DNA from: Metabacillus sp. FJAT-52054
Lineage (GTDB): Bacteria > Bacillota > Bacilli > Bacillales > Bacillaceae
Reading direction: 5' to 3'
NCBI RefSeq assembly: GCF_037201815.1
Contig: NZ_CP147407.1
Span: forward strand, 2,922,723 to 2,986,722
Length of the DNA: 64,000 nucleotides
Positions 27,727 to 35,854 of this stretch are shown here, piece by piece. The notes beneath the pieces are model-generated. The model saw nothing but the letters and a program-made list of their open reading frames with translations. It was not told the origin of the DNA and searched no databases. Each line of letters starts with the position of its first letter. Positions within the stretch are counted from its first letter, which is position 1. The position numbers were made by a program, and so were the translations under genes.

Positions 27727-28631
27727 TTTTGTTCCCCTCCTAAATATCGGATAATTTCTTGCTGATTTCCAGGGAAAGAAACCAAGTCTGGATGATTTCT
27801 AAGCCGATCGGCCAGTTCAAAAACCTTCTCCCATCTTTCTTTTGTATAGGAAATCTTCAGCCATCCCCACATGACGTTAGCAGAATTAGGGTTTTGTTTT
27901 AAAAGCCCTTCAAAAATACGCTCTCCTTCGTCAGGATTTTTTTCGAATAAATATAAGCCAAGTGCTTCTGTATACTTTGGATCATCTGGAAATGCTTCAG
28001 CTGCCTCTCTCAAAAAAGCTTCATATTCAGCCTCGGTTTTCTCTCGAATCGCAGAAGAAAGCAATTCGCTCGAAAGATAATCCTGATAGGAGTCCAGCAG
28101 CTGCCTGTAAGAGGACGGCCGGTCCGTGACCTTTTCTCTTTTTTGCTGCTGGATAAGATTTGATAACCGATCGTGTAGAACATTTGTGATGGTCGCTGCA
28201 TAATGTACGGCCTCCATATCAGGATGGTTAAGACCCTTTTTAATGATTTTTTCCTGATTGACCGTATTTTCATTCGACATATGCAGCAAGAGATTTTTCA
28301 TCATCCACGTATTTTCCGTACTGTGGCTGGTCATGTTAAGCAATTCACGATCCTGCCTCAATGTTTCTCTCAAACTTTCAAAATTGTATACCTTATTATG
28401 AATATAGCTTGAATATTCCTCCATAAAGGTATCATCCTGTTTTCTCATGTATGCCAAAAGCAAAAACCAGCCATACACGAAACCAAGGACAGGAACTGAG
28501 AATGAAAGAAGAATCCATAATATAAGAAGACCATACTGATTCTGTTCAATTTTTTTGACATAGTAAAATTTAGACAAAAAAATGGATGCGATAATTCCTA
28601 AAAGAGACCCTGCGGCAAAAATCCATATCAT
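27723..28631 (-). CDS. pelE: Pel synthesis scaffold protein PelE
   Basis: Membrane-anchored helical-repeat protein of the Pel synthase complex. The 302-residue product has two N-terminal membrane helices (about residues 2-20 and 33-57). The C-terminal 100 residues are TPR-like helical pairs (YTEALGLYLFEKNPDEGERIF in part, then LKQNPNSANVMWGWLKIS). The identity comes from this layout and from its place between pelD and pelA; the sequence itself is weakly conserved. Its ATG overlaps the pelD stop (ATGA) and its stop overlaps the pelA GTG. Confidence 0.83.
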   Translation of the reverse strand: MIWIFAAGSLLGIIASIFLSKFYYVKKIEQNQYGLLILWILLSFSVPVLGFVYGWFLLLAYMRKQDDTFMEEYSSYIHNKVYNFESLRETLRQDRELLNMTSHSTENTWMMKNLLLHMSNENTVNQEKIIKKGLNHPDMEAVHYAATITNVLHDRLSNLIQQQKREKVTDRPSSYRQLLDSYQDYLSSELLSSAIREKTEAEYEAFLREAAEAFPDDPKYTEALGLYLFEKNPDEGERIFEGLLKQNPNSANVMWGWLKISYTKERWEKVFELADRLRNHPDLVSFPGNQQEIIRYLGGEQK

Positions 28632-29854
28632 TTTAACGAATCCACCTCTTTTGCAAGAGCTCTCTGCAATCTTTCTTTCACTGCCTTTTCATTTACAGGT
28701 TCTACACCTGGCAGGAGCACATAAAGAACTTCCATCTCTTCATCCCACCCCGCTGTATCAAGCTCCCTTAGCTGGTTTTTCATTAAGAGATCGATTTCAC
28801 TCAGATTATGGCCCGCTGTATTCAGTTCGAAAATAACAAAGGGCTGCCCGATCTTTTCTGCCCTTTCAAGCTCTGCATTAAATCGTTTAAAAAAGGAAGC
28901 AAGCTGAAAGATCCCCGTACCAGGATATCTTTCATGCTGATTTTGCTCCCGCTCATATTTATAGGCAAAGCCGAGTCTTGTGCCCATCCACTTTAAGCAC
29001 CAGTCAAGCCACTGAACTTGCTGAGCTGTGCAAGCCTTTAAATCAATGCCATCCACCGCCAGTATATACCTCTTTTCTCCATAAATAAAAACCGGACCTG
29101 CGAGTACCGGGGAGGCAGAATCATCTTCCCGTGATCTAAACAGCACATGAGAAGATTCCTGCATCACTTTAGTTAACAGAGAAGGCATTTCATCCATCCA
29201 ATAATTCGATTGCAGCTTTCCTTCCCTGTTTGTATTTATTTTGGATCGGATTGAATCACCGTGATTGGAGATTAGATATAAAACGAGCTGGCTCCCTTTA
29301 AATTTCTGGTTAACAATACGCACCATTTCATTAAAAATCGTGTCCGAATCTGTAAAATGAAGCGCCGTGATCATTTCATACATTTCTGCATACTGATCCT
29401 CTGATTCTAAAAATCTTCTTCTATAACTCTCATTTACAGATAATGCTTCGTCTAATGTTTCTTCCAGAAGCTTTTTATCCTCAGAAATTTCTTCATATAA
29501 ATATGTTATATCGGAATATCTTTCTTTGTGGGATTTACTTGAAAGTCCAGTAAATAGAAGAAGGAAAAAGAATAGCACCAGCGGGAGCAGTTGATTGAAA
29601 TCTGTCAGATACAAATATAGATCCCCGCCGCTTTGATATTCGTATGCAAGCGAGGTGAAAAAGGCTATGAAAAAGGGAATTAATCCAAAATATAAGCCAT
29701 ATCTCATAGAAATAAGGACAATCACAACAGACCAAAGCACCTCATTCAGCATAGGGAGACTGTCCGAAAAGAGGAAAATCAGGAAGATGCTTAAGACGGA
29801 TAGTCCAATCGCTTCAGTTAATTTTAGAATAGTATTAGTTTGTCTATAGATCAT
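28628..29854 (-). CDS. pelD: c-di-GMP receptor PelD (GAF plus degenerate GGDEF)
   Basis: Inner-membrane receptor that switches on Pel synthesis when it binds c-di-GMP. The 408-residue product has four N-terminal membrane helices (within about residues 10-105), a short coiled coil, a GAF domain (about 145-280) and a C-terminal GGDEF fold. The RxxD site is intact as RELD (363-366). The catalytic GGDEF position five residues on reads EEMEV (372-376), so cyclase activity is not expected. The frame opens at GTG 29863, but the AAGGAAG site fits ATG 29854. First gene of the five-gene overlapping operon; I saw no clear SigA promoter. Confidence 0.92.
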   Translation of the reverse strand: MIYRQTNTILKLTEAIGLSVLSIFLIFLFSDSLPMLNEVLWSVVIVLISMRYGLYFGLIPFFIAFFTSLAYEYQSGGDLYLYLTDFNQLLPLVLFFFLLLFTGLSSKSHKERYSDITYLYEEISEDKKLLEETLDEALSVNESYRRRFLESEDQYAEMYEMITALHFTDSDTIFNEMVRIVNQKFKGSQLVLYLISNHGDSIRSKINTNREGKLQSNYWMDEMPSLLTKVMQESSHVLFRSREDDSASPVLAGPVFIYGEKRYILAVDGIDLKACTAQQVQWLDWCLKWMGTRLGFAYKYEREQNQHERYPGTGIFQLASFFKRFNAELERAEKIGQPFVIFELNTAGHNLSEIDLLMKNQLRELDTAGWDEEMEVLYVLLPGVEPVNEKAVKERLQRALAKEVDSLK

Positions 29855-29883
29855 TAGAATCACTTCCTTTTATAAAAAATAGG

Positions 29884-29912
29884 TTGAGTTCAGAAAAATA
29901 GGCTGATATGAT
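29884..29912 (+). promoter_or_regulatory. SigA promoter of the riboswitch-hydrolase transcript
   Basis: TTGAGT, 17-nt spacer, TATGAT, placing the transcript start at about 29919, just before the aptamer. Confidence 0.82.
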
Positions 29913-29920
29913 TAGGACAA

Positions 29921-30040
29921 AAGGTGATGGGCAAACTTGCTGAAAAGCAAGGACGCAAAGGCATGGGTCGTCGACTTCTACAAAGAAGTACCGATCGCCA
30001 GCCTGCGAAGCTACCATCCCTCGTTAAAAAACGGAGGGAT
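29921..30040 (+). ncRNA. Cyclic di-GMP-I (GEMM-I) riboswitch with SD-sequestering hairpin
   Basis: Conserved GGGCAAAC and GGACGCAAAG flank the P2 hairpin CTTGCT-GAAA-AGCAAG (29936-29951) with its GNRA tetraloop. P3 opens at GGC (29960) with an ACTTCT-ACAA-AGAAGT arm and closes at CCAGCC. P1 pairs GATGG (29926-29930) with CCATC (30014-30018). Directly after, ATCCCTCGTT (30016-30025) pairs with AACGGAGGGAT (30030-30040, one bulged G) and covers the GGAGGG ribosome site. No T-run follows, so control is probably translational. P1 and the hairpin share three bases, so they compete partly; ON or OFF sense cannot be read from sequence. Confidence 0.93.
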
Positions 30041-30045
30041 TACAA

Positions 30046-30930
30046 ATGAATAACGTAATCAGATTTTTTGTATTGGCTTTTTTTGCTGTATCTAGTATTA
30101 TTTCTTTATCTCCCGCTGCTTCTGCTTTAACGACTTCTTCTCCCGCTGCTTCTGTCCAAAATGTTTCTGCTGCAAATGGAGTGTTTGATAACGTGAAAAC
30201 CTACAAAATTTTCTACGATGCTCCCACCCCGGCTATCATCAATAAAATGAAGGCTTATGACCTTGTCATAATAGAGCCCCTTCTTTACACCAAAACCCAA
30301 ATCGAAACGATTAAGGCAAATGGTACGAAAGTATTCGGCTACATCAACTCGATGGAAGCTGATAATTGGAATACCGCATTTTTGCAAAAACTTCAGCCTG
30401 CCGATTACTATCAGCAATCCAGTCAGAAATACTATATTCAGCAATGGGATTCCTACCTGATGAATATGGCTTCCCCGCACTTCAGACAATTGCTGCTTTC
30501 AGAGATTGAAGCCCAGGTTCACAGTAAAAATATGGACGGCGTCTTTTTTGACACCGTTGGAAATATAGATGATTATTTCAGCGAAAATCCTGACGAGCTT
30601 GCTAAACAGCGCGCAGGTCTTGGGGAGTTGCTGAAAAGTGTAAAAAACGCCTACCCAGCACTTGGAATTATCCAGAATTGGGGAATGGAGACTCTTAAAA
30701 CTACGAGTAAAAATTATGTAGATGCGATTATGTGGGAGAATTTCAACCACAATGTTGTCTCTAAAGATGCTTGGTCTAAAAATCAGATGAGCGATTTAAA
30801 AGCCATTCAGAAGGAAACTGGACTTAAAGTTCTTACTGTTTCTTTTGAACAGCACTCTAAGAGTGATTGGTATTCCGTGCAGCAAGGATTTATTCATTAT
30901 AAAGCAACAAAAGACTTTAATAGATGGTAA
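30046..30930 (+). CDS. Secreted GH114-like glycosidase (PelA hydrolase-like) under riboswitch control
   Basis: A 294-residue protein with a Sec signal peptide (about residues 1-27, ending near ASA), a Ser/Ala-rich linker, and a TIM-barrel of the GH114 endo-alpha-1,4-polygalactosaminidase/PelA-hydrolase type. Markers are KTYKIFYDAP, DLVIIEPLLY, KVFGYINSMEADNW and MDGVFFDTVGNID. Asp169 (FFDT) and Glu231 (MWENF) are candidate catalytic acids by position in the fold. Pel is rich in galactosamine, so a role in trimming or releasing Pel is likely but inferred. It is divergent from pelD and carries a c-di-GMP riboswitch, which ties it to the same signal. Monocistronic. Confidence 0.85.
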   Translation: MNNVIRFFVLAFFAVSSIISLSPAASALTTSSPAASVQNVSAANGVFDNVKTYKIFYDAPTPAIINKMKAYDLVIIEPLLYTKTQIETIKANGTKVFGYINSMEADNWNTAFLQKLQPADYYQQSSQKYYIQQWDSYLMNMASPHFRQLLLSEIEAQVHSKNMDGVFFDTVGNIDDYFSENPDELAKQRAGLGELLKSVKNAYPALGIIQNWGMETLKTTSKNYVDAIMWENFNHNVVSKDAWSKNQMSDLKAIQKETGLKVLTVSFEQHSKSDWYSVQQGFIHYKATKDFNRW

Positions 30931-31069
30931 TTATTATATCAACCTAAAACACCCGGTATTTTTCGACAATAACTAGTTCTCCATTCTTATTAGACTCTAA
31001 TCCACTTAATTGACTTACATTATTTGTAGCACAGCCGTAAGATGCTGGCAATATTCGAATAGGCTCAGT

Positions 31070-31107
31070 AAAACCAGACTCGCCTCAAATGCGAGTCTGG
31101 TTTTTTG
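31070..31107 (+). terminator. Terminator of the glycosidase transcript
   Basis: AAAACCAGACTCGC, loop CTCAAAT, GCGAGTCTGGTTTTTT; perfect 11-bp GC stem with a T-run. Confidence 0.9.
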
Positions 31108-31260
31108 TAAGGTCCTACCATTCGTTATAATTCATTCTACCCATTTCTAACGACTTAGTCTATTTAGAATATTTAAAATTCAGGAAAAAAGGTAACTTAT
31201 TTCACAATAAGTATTCTTCCTAACCCATTACCCTTTAATTTAGAGAAACATGCGGAATAC

Positions 31261-31296
31261 AAAAAAGAGGCTGCGGTCTATATTCCGCAGTCTCTT
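31261..31296 (-). terminator. Terminator of the fru operon
   Basis: Minus-strand AGAGACTGCGG, loop, CCGCAGCCTCT, then TTTTTT; 11-bp stem with one mismatch. Confidence 0.88.
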
Positions 31297-31303
31297 TCGT
31301 CAT

Positions 31304-33184
31304 TTATTTTATAGGCTTTTTCCAGAATCCAATGATAAGAGCTGTTACTGCTGCTCCGATAAGGATGGCGACAATATACAAGAACGGATTGCCATCTACA
31401 ACTGGAATAACAAACGCTCCTCCATGAGGTGCAGGAAGCTTGATGTTAAACAGCATCGATAGTGCTCCGGCTGTCGCTGCGCCAATCACTGATGCTGGAA
31501 TGACCCTTCCTGGATCTGCAGCAGCAAACGGAATCGCTCCTTCTGTAATAAAGGTAGCTCCCATAATGTATGCCGTTTTCCCTGCTTCCCTTTCCTGCTT
31601 CGTAAATTTACTTTTAAAAAACGTTGTTGCAAGAGCCATACCAAGTGGAGGTACCATTCCTCCAGCCATAATAGCTGCATGAGGAGCAAAGTTTCCAGCG
31701 TCAATCATCGCAAGACCGAATGTGTAAGCCGCTTTGTTCAACGGTCCGCCCATATCTACCGCCATCATGCCTCCAAGAATTAATCCAAGAAGGATTAGGT
31801 TTCCTGTACCCATCCCTATTAACCAGCCGTCAAGAAGATTCATTAACGCTTTTGCCGGTGGAATTACCACTACGATCATGATGACTCCTGTAAATAGAAT
31901 CCCGAACAGCGGATAAAGCAAAACTGGTTTAATTCCTTCGAGTGCATTCGGTAACCGGCTGAATGCCTTTTTCAGAAATAAAACGATATATCCGGCAAGG
32001 AAACCGGCAATCAGTCCCCCAAGGAAGCCTGCGTCTCCACTAGAAGCAAGCAGGCCTCCAACTGCTCCTGGTGCAAAACCGGGTCTGTCGGCAATACTCA
32101 TGGCGATGAATGCTGCAAGGATCGGAATCATTAATTTAAATGCATTTCCTCCGCCGATGGTATTCAAAATTTCTGCGATTTGATTATAGCTTGGGTCTTC
32201 AGGATTTGCGGAGTTAATTCCGAACATGAAGGAAATTGCAATCAGTATACCGCCCCCTACTACAAATGGGAGCATATTGGATACACCATTCATTAAATGC
32301 TTATAAAATCCCGTTCTCTGTCCTTTTTCTTTTTGGCCCTCATCGTTCTTTCGCGAGCTGCCCTGGCTCCTTTTATAAGTAGAAGCATCCTGTTTCAGGG
32401 CACGTTCGATTAGCTCCTGCGGCTTTCTGATTGCCTGGGCAACCGGCACTTCTATCACATGCTTGCCGTCAAACCGCTCCATCTCCACCTGCTTGTCAGC
32501 TGCTACGATGATCGCGGAAGCCCTTTCAATTTCATCCTGCGTTAACAGATTCTTCACTCCGCTTGAACCATTCGTTTCTACTTTGATCATTACACCCATT
32601 TCTTTTGCTTTAGCTTTCAGAGCGTCAGCCGCCATGTACGTATGAGCAATCCCGGTTGGACAGGCTGTCACAGAGAGAACCAGCTGTTCAGCTGAATCCG
32701 ATACAGATTCCTCCTCCTCTTCAGACATCGCATCCTCTTTTGAATTGATGGCTTCCAGCACTTCATTTTCTGTTCTTGCTTTCTCCAATTTCTTTCTGAA
32801 TTCAGGGTCCATGAGGAAGCTGGACAAAGAAGAGAGTGTTTCTAAATGGGTATTATTTGCACCCTCTCCAGCTGCAATCATAAAGAACAAATGACTTGGC
32901 TGCCCATCTAAAGCCTCGTAATCGATGCCGGTTTTCGAACGGCCGAATGCAATAGCAGGACTTTTCACAGCACTCGTTTTGGCATGAGGGATAGCAATGC
33001 CCTCTCCAATTCCTGTTGTGCTTTGTGCTTCACGGGCAAGAATCGCCTCTTTATATAATTCACGATCATTCAGTTTTCCGGCATGATCCAGCTTATTTAC
33101 AAGTTCTTCAATCACTGCTTGTTTTGAAGCCGCAGATAAATCCAGCAGGATGGTATCTTTAGTCAGCAAATCTGTAATTCTCAT
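31304..33184 (-). CDS. fruA: PTS fructose-specific enzyme IIABC
   Basis: Imports fructose and phosphorylates it to fructose-1-phosphate. The 626-residue fusion has an EIIA domain (1-150) with the phospho-His67 in GIAIPHAK, an EIIB domain (about 165-265) with phospho-Cys175 in SVTACPTGIAHT, and a membrane EIIC domain (about 290-626). All three phosphotransfer elements are present. It is third in the fruR-fruK-fruA operon, 12 nt after fruK, and is followed by the operon terminator. Confidence 0.96.
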   Translation of the reverse strand: MRITDLLTKDTILLDLSAASKQAVIEELVNKLDHAGKLNDRELYKEAILAREAQSTTGIGEGIAIPHAKTSAVKSPAIAFGRSKTGIDYEALDGQPSHLFFMIAAGEGANNTHLETLSSLSSFLMDPEFRKKLEKARTENEVLEAINSKEDAMSEEEEESVSDSAEQLVLSVTACPTGIAHTYMAADALKAKAKEMGVMIKVETNGSSGVKNLLTQDEIERASAIIVAADKQVEMERFDGKHVIEVPVAQAIRKPQELIERALKQDASTYKRSQGSSRKNDEGQKEKGQRTGFYKHLMNGVSNMLPFVVGGGILIAISFMFGINSANPEDPSYNQIAEILNTIGGGNAFKLMIPILAAFIAMSIADRPGFAPGAVGGLLASSGDAGFLGGLIAGFLAGYIVLFLKKAFSRLPNALEGIKPVLLYPLFGILFTGVIMIVVVIPPAKALMNLLDGWLIGMGTGNLILLGLILGGMMAVDMGGPLNKAAYTFGLAMIDAGNFAPHAAIMAGGMVPPLGMALATTFFKSKFTKQEREAGKTAYIMGATFITEGAIPFAAADPGRVIPASVIGAATAGALSMLFNIKLPAPHGGAFVIPVVDGNPFLYIVAILIGAAVTALIIGFWKKPIK

Positions 33185-33196
33185 CTTATAGCCTCC

Positions 33197-34111
33197 TCAT
33201 CCAATTTTCTCTATTTTTACTTGTTCGAGCAGTTTTTCTGCTTCTTCCTTTGTACAAAGATCATGCGAAAAAGCTGTCGCGCTTCCTGCGGCTGTTCCAG
33301 CCCGAAACGCTTCCTCATAATCACCAAATTTTGTATAAGACGCCAGGAACCCTGCTACAACCGAATCTCCTGCACCTACAGAATTCTTTAGGATTCCCTT
33401 TGGAACAGCAGCTTTAAGAACCTGATCTTGATTAATAAATACTGCTCCTTCACCAGCCATTGATACAATGACGTTCCGGACACCTAAGCTGATAAGCCTT
33501 TTCCCAAAGTAAGCGGCTTCATTTACCGTGGACACTTTTGTGTGAAACAGCTCTCCCAGCTCGTGATGGTTCGGCTTAATTAAAAGCGGTTCGAATTGCA
33601 ATGTTTCCTCCAGTGCCGGACTAGTCGTATCAATTACTGTCTCTGCGCCTGCATTTTTGCAGATTTCAGAAAGCTTGCTGTAAAATGTCAGAGGCATTGA
33701 GGAAGGAATGCTTCCGGCAAGAACTAATAAATCTCCTTTTTCCAGCTGGTTTATTTTTGAAATCAGCTGCTCCTGCTGCTCGCCTGTAATAATAGGACCT
33801 GAAGCATTAATTTCTGTTTCCATTCCGGTTTTTAGCTTGACGTTGATTCTTGTATTATCAAGGACCTCAACAAAATCTGCTGCTATTGATTCTGATTGAA
33901 GGAAGTTTTTTAAGAAATCACCTGTGAATCCTCCCGCAAAACCAAGGGCCGTACTTTCCGTTCCCAGCCGTTTCGCTACTCTTGAAACGTTAATGCCTTT
34001 TCCGCCCGGGAAAAGCTGCGTTTCCTTTGAACGATTCAGACTTCCTAGTTGAAATTCTTCCAGCTGAATGAAGTAATCAATAGAAGGATTCAATGTACAT
34101 GTATAAATCAT
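33197..34111 (-). CDS. fruK: 1-phosphofructokinase
   Basis: Phosphorylates fructose-1-phosphate to fructose-1,6-bisphosphate. The 304-residue PfkB-family protein has the first signature GGKGINVSRVAKRLG and the second in GAGDSVVAGFLA, with the catalytic Asp. The LDNTRINVKLK segment is typical of hexose-phosphate kinases in this family. Its ATG overlaps the fruR stop by 4 nt, so the two are translationally coupled. Confidence 0.96.
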   Translation of the reverse strand: MIYTCTLNPSIDYFIQLEEFQLGSLNRSKETQLFPGGKGINVSRVAKRLGTESTALGFAGGFTGDFLKNFLQSESIAADFVEVLDNTRINVKLKTGMETEINASGPIITGEQQEQLISKINQLEKGDLLVLAGSIPSSMPLTFYSKLSEICKNAGAETVIDTTSPALEETLQFEPLLIKPNHHELGELFHTKVSTVNEAAYFGKRLISLGVRNVIVSMAGEGAVFINQDQVLKAAVPKGILKNSVGAGDSVVAGFLASYTKFGDYEEAFRAGTAAGSATAFSHDLCTKEEAEKLLEQVKIEKIG

Positions 34112-34863
34112 GATGTGCTCACAACCTTTATCTCTGTTTTTTCAGCATATTCTTCAAGCAAATCCTCATCAAGTTCATTCGTAATCACGATGGCCTCGTG
34201 CAGGTCCGCAATTTTTGCAAACGCGGTTTCATCAAATTTGCTGCGGTCTGCAAGCATATAAGCCGTTTGTGAGCAGCGGATGGCAGTTGTCTTTACTGCT
34301 GCCTCCTCAGGGTCAGGTGTTGTATAGCCTGATTCAGCATGAATGCCATTGACACCCATAAAACATTTATCAAAACGGTATTCACTCAAGCTTGAGGTAG
34401 CCCGTGCACCGATCAATGCTCTTGTTGTCTGCTTTACATAACCGCCTATTAAATAGGCAGGAATCTGATATTGGGAAAGCTCTTCAATATGGGTAAGGCC
34501 ATTTGTTACAACTAATATGTCCTTGCCTTCAAGATAGCGAATCATTTGCAGCACAGTAGTTCCGGCATCCAGGAAAATCCGGTCTCCGTCCTTCACAAGG
34601 CCTGCTGCAAACTTCCCTATTTTTTGCTTTTCCTCAAGGTTAATATCTGCCTTTTGCGCGATATTCGGCTCTGTTCCCTTTTGATGAAGAAGTTCTGCTC
34701 CGCCGTGAACCCGTTTTAGCTTTTTTTCTTTATGAAGCTGGCTTAAATCTCTTCGAATTGTAGATTCAGAAGAATGGGTAGCATCAACGAGCTCCTGGAT
34801 ATTAACGATTCCTTTTTCTTCAATCATGGCAAGAATCTTGCCGTGGCGCTCTGGTGTAAGCAT
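34108..34863 (-). CDS. fruR: DeoR-family fructose operon repressor
   Basis: Transcription factor expected to repress fruRKA and be relieved by a fructose phosphate. The 251-residue product has an N-terminal DeoR winged helix (about residues 18-58; SSESTIRRDLSQLHKEKKL, quoted in part) and a C-terminal sugar-phosphate sensor domain with the DAGTT motif and DKCFMGVNGI. First gene of the operon, so it controls its own level. TTGGAGG precedes the ATG. Its promoter contains a cre-like box and is preceded by many TTGAWT repeats that may be its operator. Confidence 0.94.
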   Translation of the reverse strand: MLTPERHGKILAMIEEKGIVNIQELVDATHSSESTIRRDLSQLHKEKKLKRVHGGAELLHQKGTEPNIAQKADINLEEKQKIGKFAAGLVKDGDRIFLDAGTTVLQMIRYLEGKDILVVTNGLTHIEELSQYQIPAYLIGGYVKQTTRALIGARATSSLSEYRFDKCFMGVNGIHAESGYTTPDPEEAAVKTTAIRCSQTAYMLADRSKFDETAFAKIADLHEAIVITNELDEDLLEEYAEKTEIKVVSTS

Positions 34864-34898
34864 CTGCGCACCTCCAATAAATAGTGCCTTATGACCAC

Positions 34899-34927
34899 AT
34901 TGTAGCGAAAGCCCTTACATAAATCAA
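34899..34927 (-). promoter_or_regulatory. SigA promoter of fruRKA
   Basis: Minus-strand TTGATT, 17-nt spacer, TACAAT, with a cre-like box inside the spacer. Confidence 0.78.
34906..34919 (-). promoter_or_regulatory. cre-like CcpA site in the fruR promoter spacer
   Basis: TGTAAGGGCTTTCG matches the cre consensus TGWAARCGYTWNCW at 12 of 14 positions and lies between the -35 and -10 boxes, where CcpA binding would block polymerase. Confidence 0.55.
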
Positions 34928-35002
34928 TCAAAAACATTCAAATTCAATCAATATTTATTTGATAATATTCAAAAACAGTCTTTTTCATTCAATGTTGTTC
35001 AA
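34921..35002 (-). promoter_or_regulatory. Array of TTGAWT repeats upstream of fruR (candidate FruR operator)
   Basis: The minus strand shows at least five TTGAAT or TTGATT hexamers plus one TTGAAC, many on one face at roughly 10-11-bp steps. DeoR-family repressors often use repeated half sites. Function inferred from position. Confidence 0.4.
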
Positions 35003-35011
35003 AAAAATCAT

Positions 35012-35041
35012 AAAAAAAACCGAACCAACTTACGGGCTCGG
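35012..35041 (-). terminator. Terminator of the DJ-1/PfpI gene
   Basis: Minus-strand CCGAGCC, loop CGTAAGTT, GGTTCGG (one G-U pair), then an eight-T run. It lies about 120 nt past the stop codon. Confidence 0.75.
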
Positions 35042-35161
35042 GGTAACTCTATTAGAGGTAGCATCAGTAATAATGCGGATTTACAAAGATAAAGAAATTC
35101 CAGATTAATAAGCTTAACTTCTCCACAAATCTAAATAGAGGAATTGAGCTTTTCAGTTACT

Positions 35162-35794
35162 TCATTTATTTATTGAATTCATTAACTGGAAGAAGTATTC
35201 AGGTTTTTGAGTCTTATTTAGGTTATACCATGAATGTAATGCATCTGATGTAAATACATCTATATTTTTCAGTACCTCCATGGCAAATTCCAGAGGAGCT
35301 ATTCCCGATGCAGTAACTAAATTCCCATCAGATACCGCAGATCCCAACTCATAGAACTTTTCTCCTTTATAGTTAGGACATACCATTTTAGTATATTCCA
35401 AGTTATTGCTTGTATGCTTTCTAGTATCTAAGTATCCCATATTCGCGAGGCCCTCTGTTGCACCGCAAATTGCAGCCACAATCGTGCCAATCTTTAAAGC
35501 TTGGCCAATTCTTTCTAAAATAGGCTGATGAATTTCTTCACTCCAAGTAGTCCCTCCTGGTAAGATTAAAAGATCTTTCCTCTCAAGAGTACATTCATCA
35601 AGGGGAATATCCGGTTTTATGCTCACTCCTCCCATTGTAGAAATCATTTCTTTATTAGCTCCTACTGTAATTACTTTTAAAGGTGCTAAATCTTTTTTGA
35701 AATATCTTCCTGAGTTTAGTTCAGCAATTAAATATCCATATTCCCAGTCCGACATTGTATTAAATACATATAGAAAAGCCTTTCTTGTTTGCAT
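35162..35794 (-). CDS. DJ-1/PfpI-family protein (class I glutamine amidotransferase-like)
   Basis: A 210-residue single-domain protein with the nucleophile elbow AAICGATEGLA carrying the reactive Cys, an LLILPGG strand-loop, and an N-terminal Rossmann-like start (KAFLYVFNTMSDWEYGYL, quoted in part). Family members include glyoxalases, deglycases and stress proteins; sequence does not tell which. The GGAG site favours ATG 35794 over TTG 35809. It lies just downstream of a WYL regulator gene on the same strand, separated by a terminator, suggesting that the regulator controls it. Confidence 0.85.
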   Translation of the reverse strand: MQTRKAFLYVFNTMSDWEYGYLIAELNSGRYFKKDLAPLKVITVGANKEMISTMGGVSIKPDIPLDECTLERKDLLILPGGTTWSEEIHQPILERIGQALKIGTIVAAICGATEGLANMGYLDTRKHTSNNLEYTKMVCPNYKGEKFYELGSAVSDGNLVTASGIAPLEFAMEVLKNIDVFTSDALHSWYNLNKTQKPEYFFQLMNSINK

Positions 35795-35826
35795 CCAATA
35801 ACACTCCAATCACAATTGATATAGCT

Positions 35827-35854
35827 AGTATAATAAAACTTCCCTGACAGTTAA
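35827..35854 (-). promoter_or_regulatory. Candidate promoter of the DJ-1/PfpI gene, overlapping a terminator hairpin
   Basis: Minus-strand TTAACT, 16-nt spacer, TATACT, about 25 nt before the transcript would meet the start codon. The -35 lies in the loop of the upstream terminator. Confidence 0.45.

Larger units (their letters stand above)
30931..31303. other. Intergenic region between the glycosidase gene and fruA
   Basis: About 370 bp, AT-rich, non-coding. It holds two separate terminators (listed on their own) and nothing else I can name. About 140 nt separate the glycosidase stop from its terminator, giving a long 3' untranslated region. Confidence 0.6.

Noticed and set aside
28628..29854. 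PelD as an active diguanylate cyclase
   Set aside because: The GGDEF position reads EEMEV, so the catalytic Gly-Gly and acidic residues are lost; only the binding site remains.
29921..30040. Transcriptional (terminator-type) action of the c-di-GMP riboswitch
   Set aside because: The hairpin after the aptamer has no following T-run; GATTACAAATG leads straight into the start codon, so translational control fits better.
34921..35002. CRISPR-like array upstream of fruR
   Set aside because: The repeats are only 6-7 bp, degenerate and unevenly spaced, with no cas genes; they look like operator half sites.
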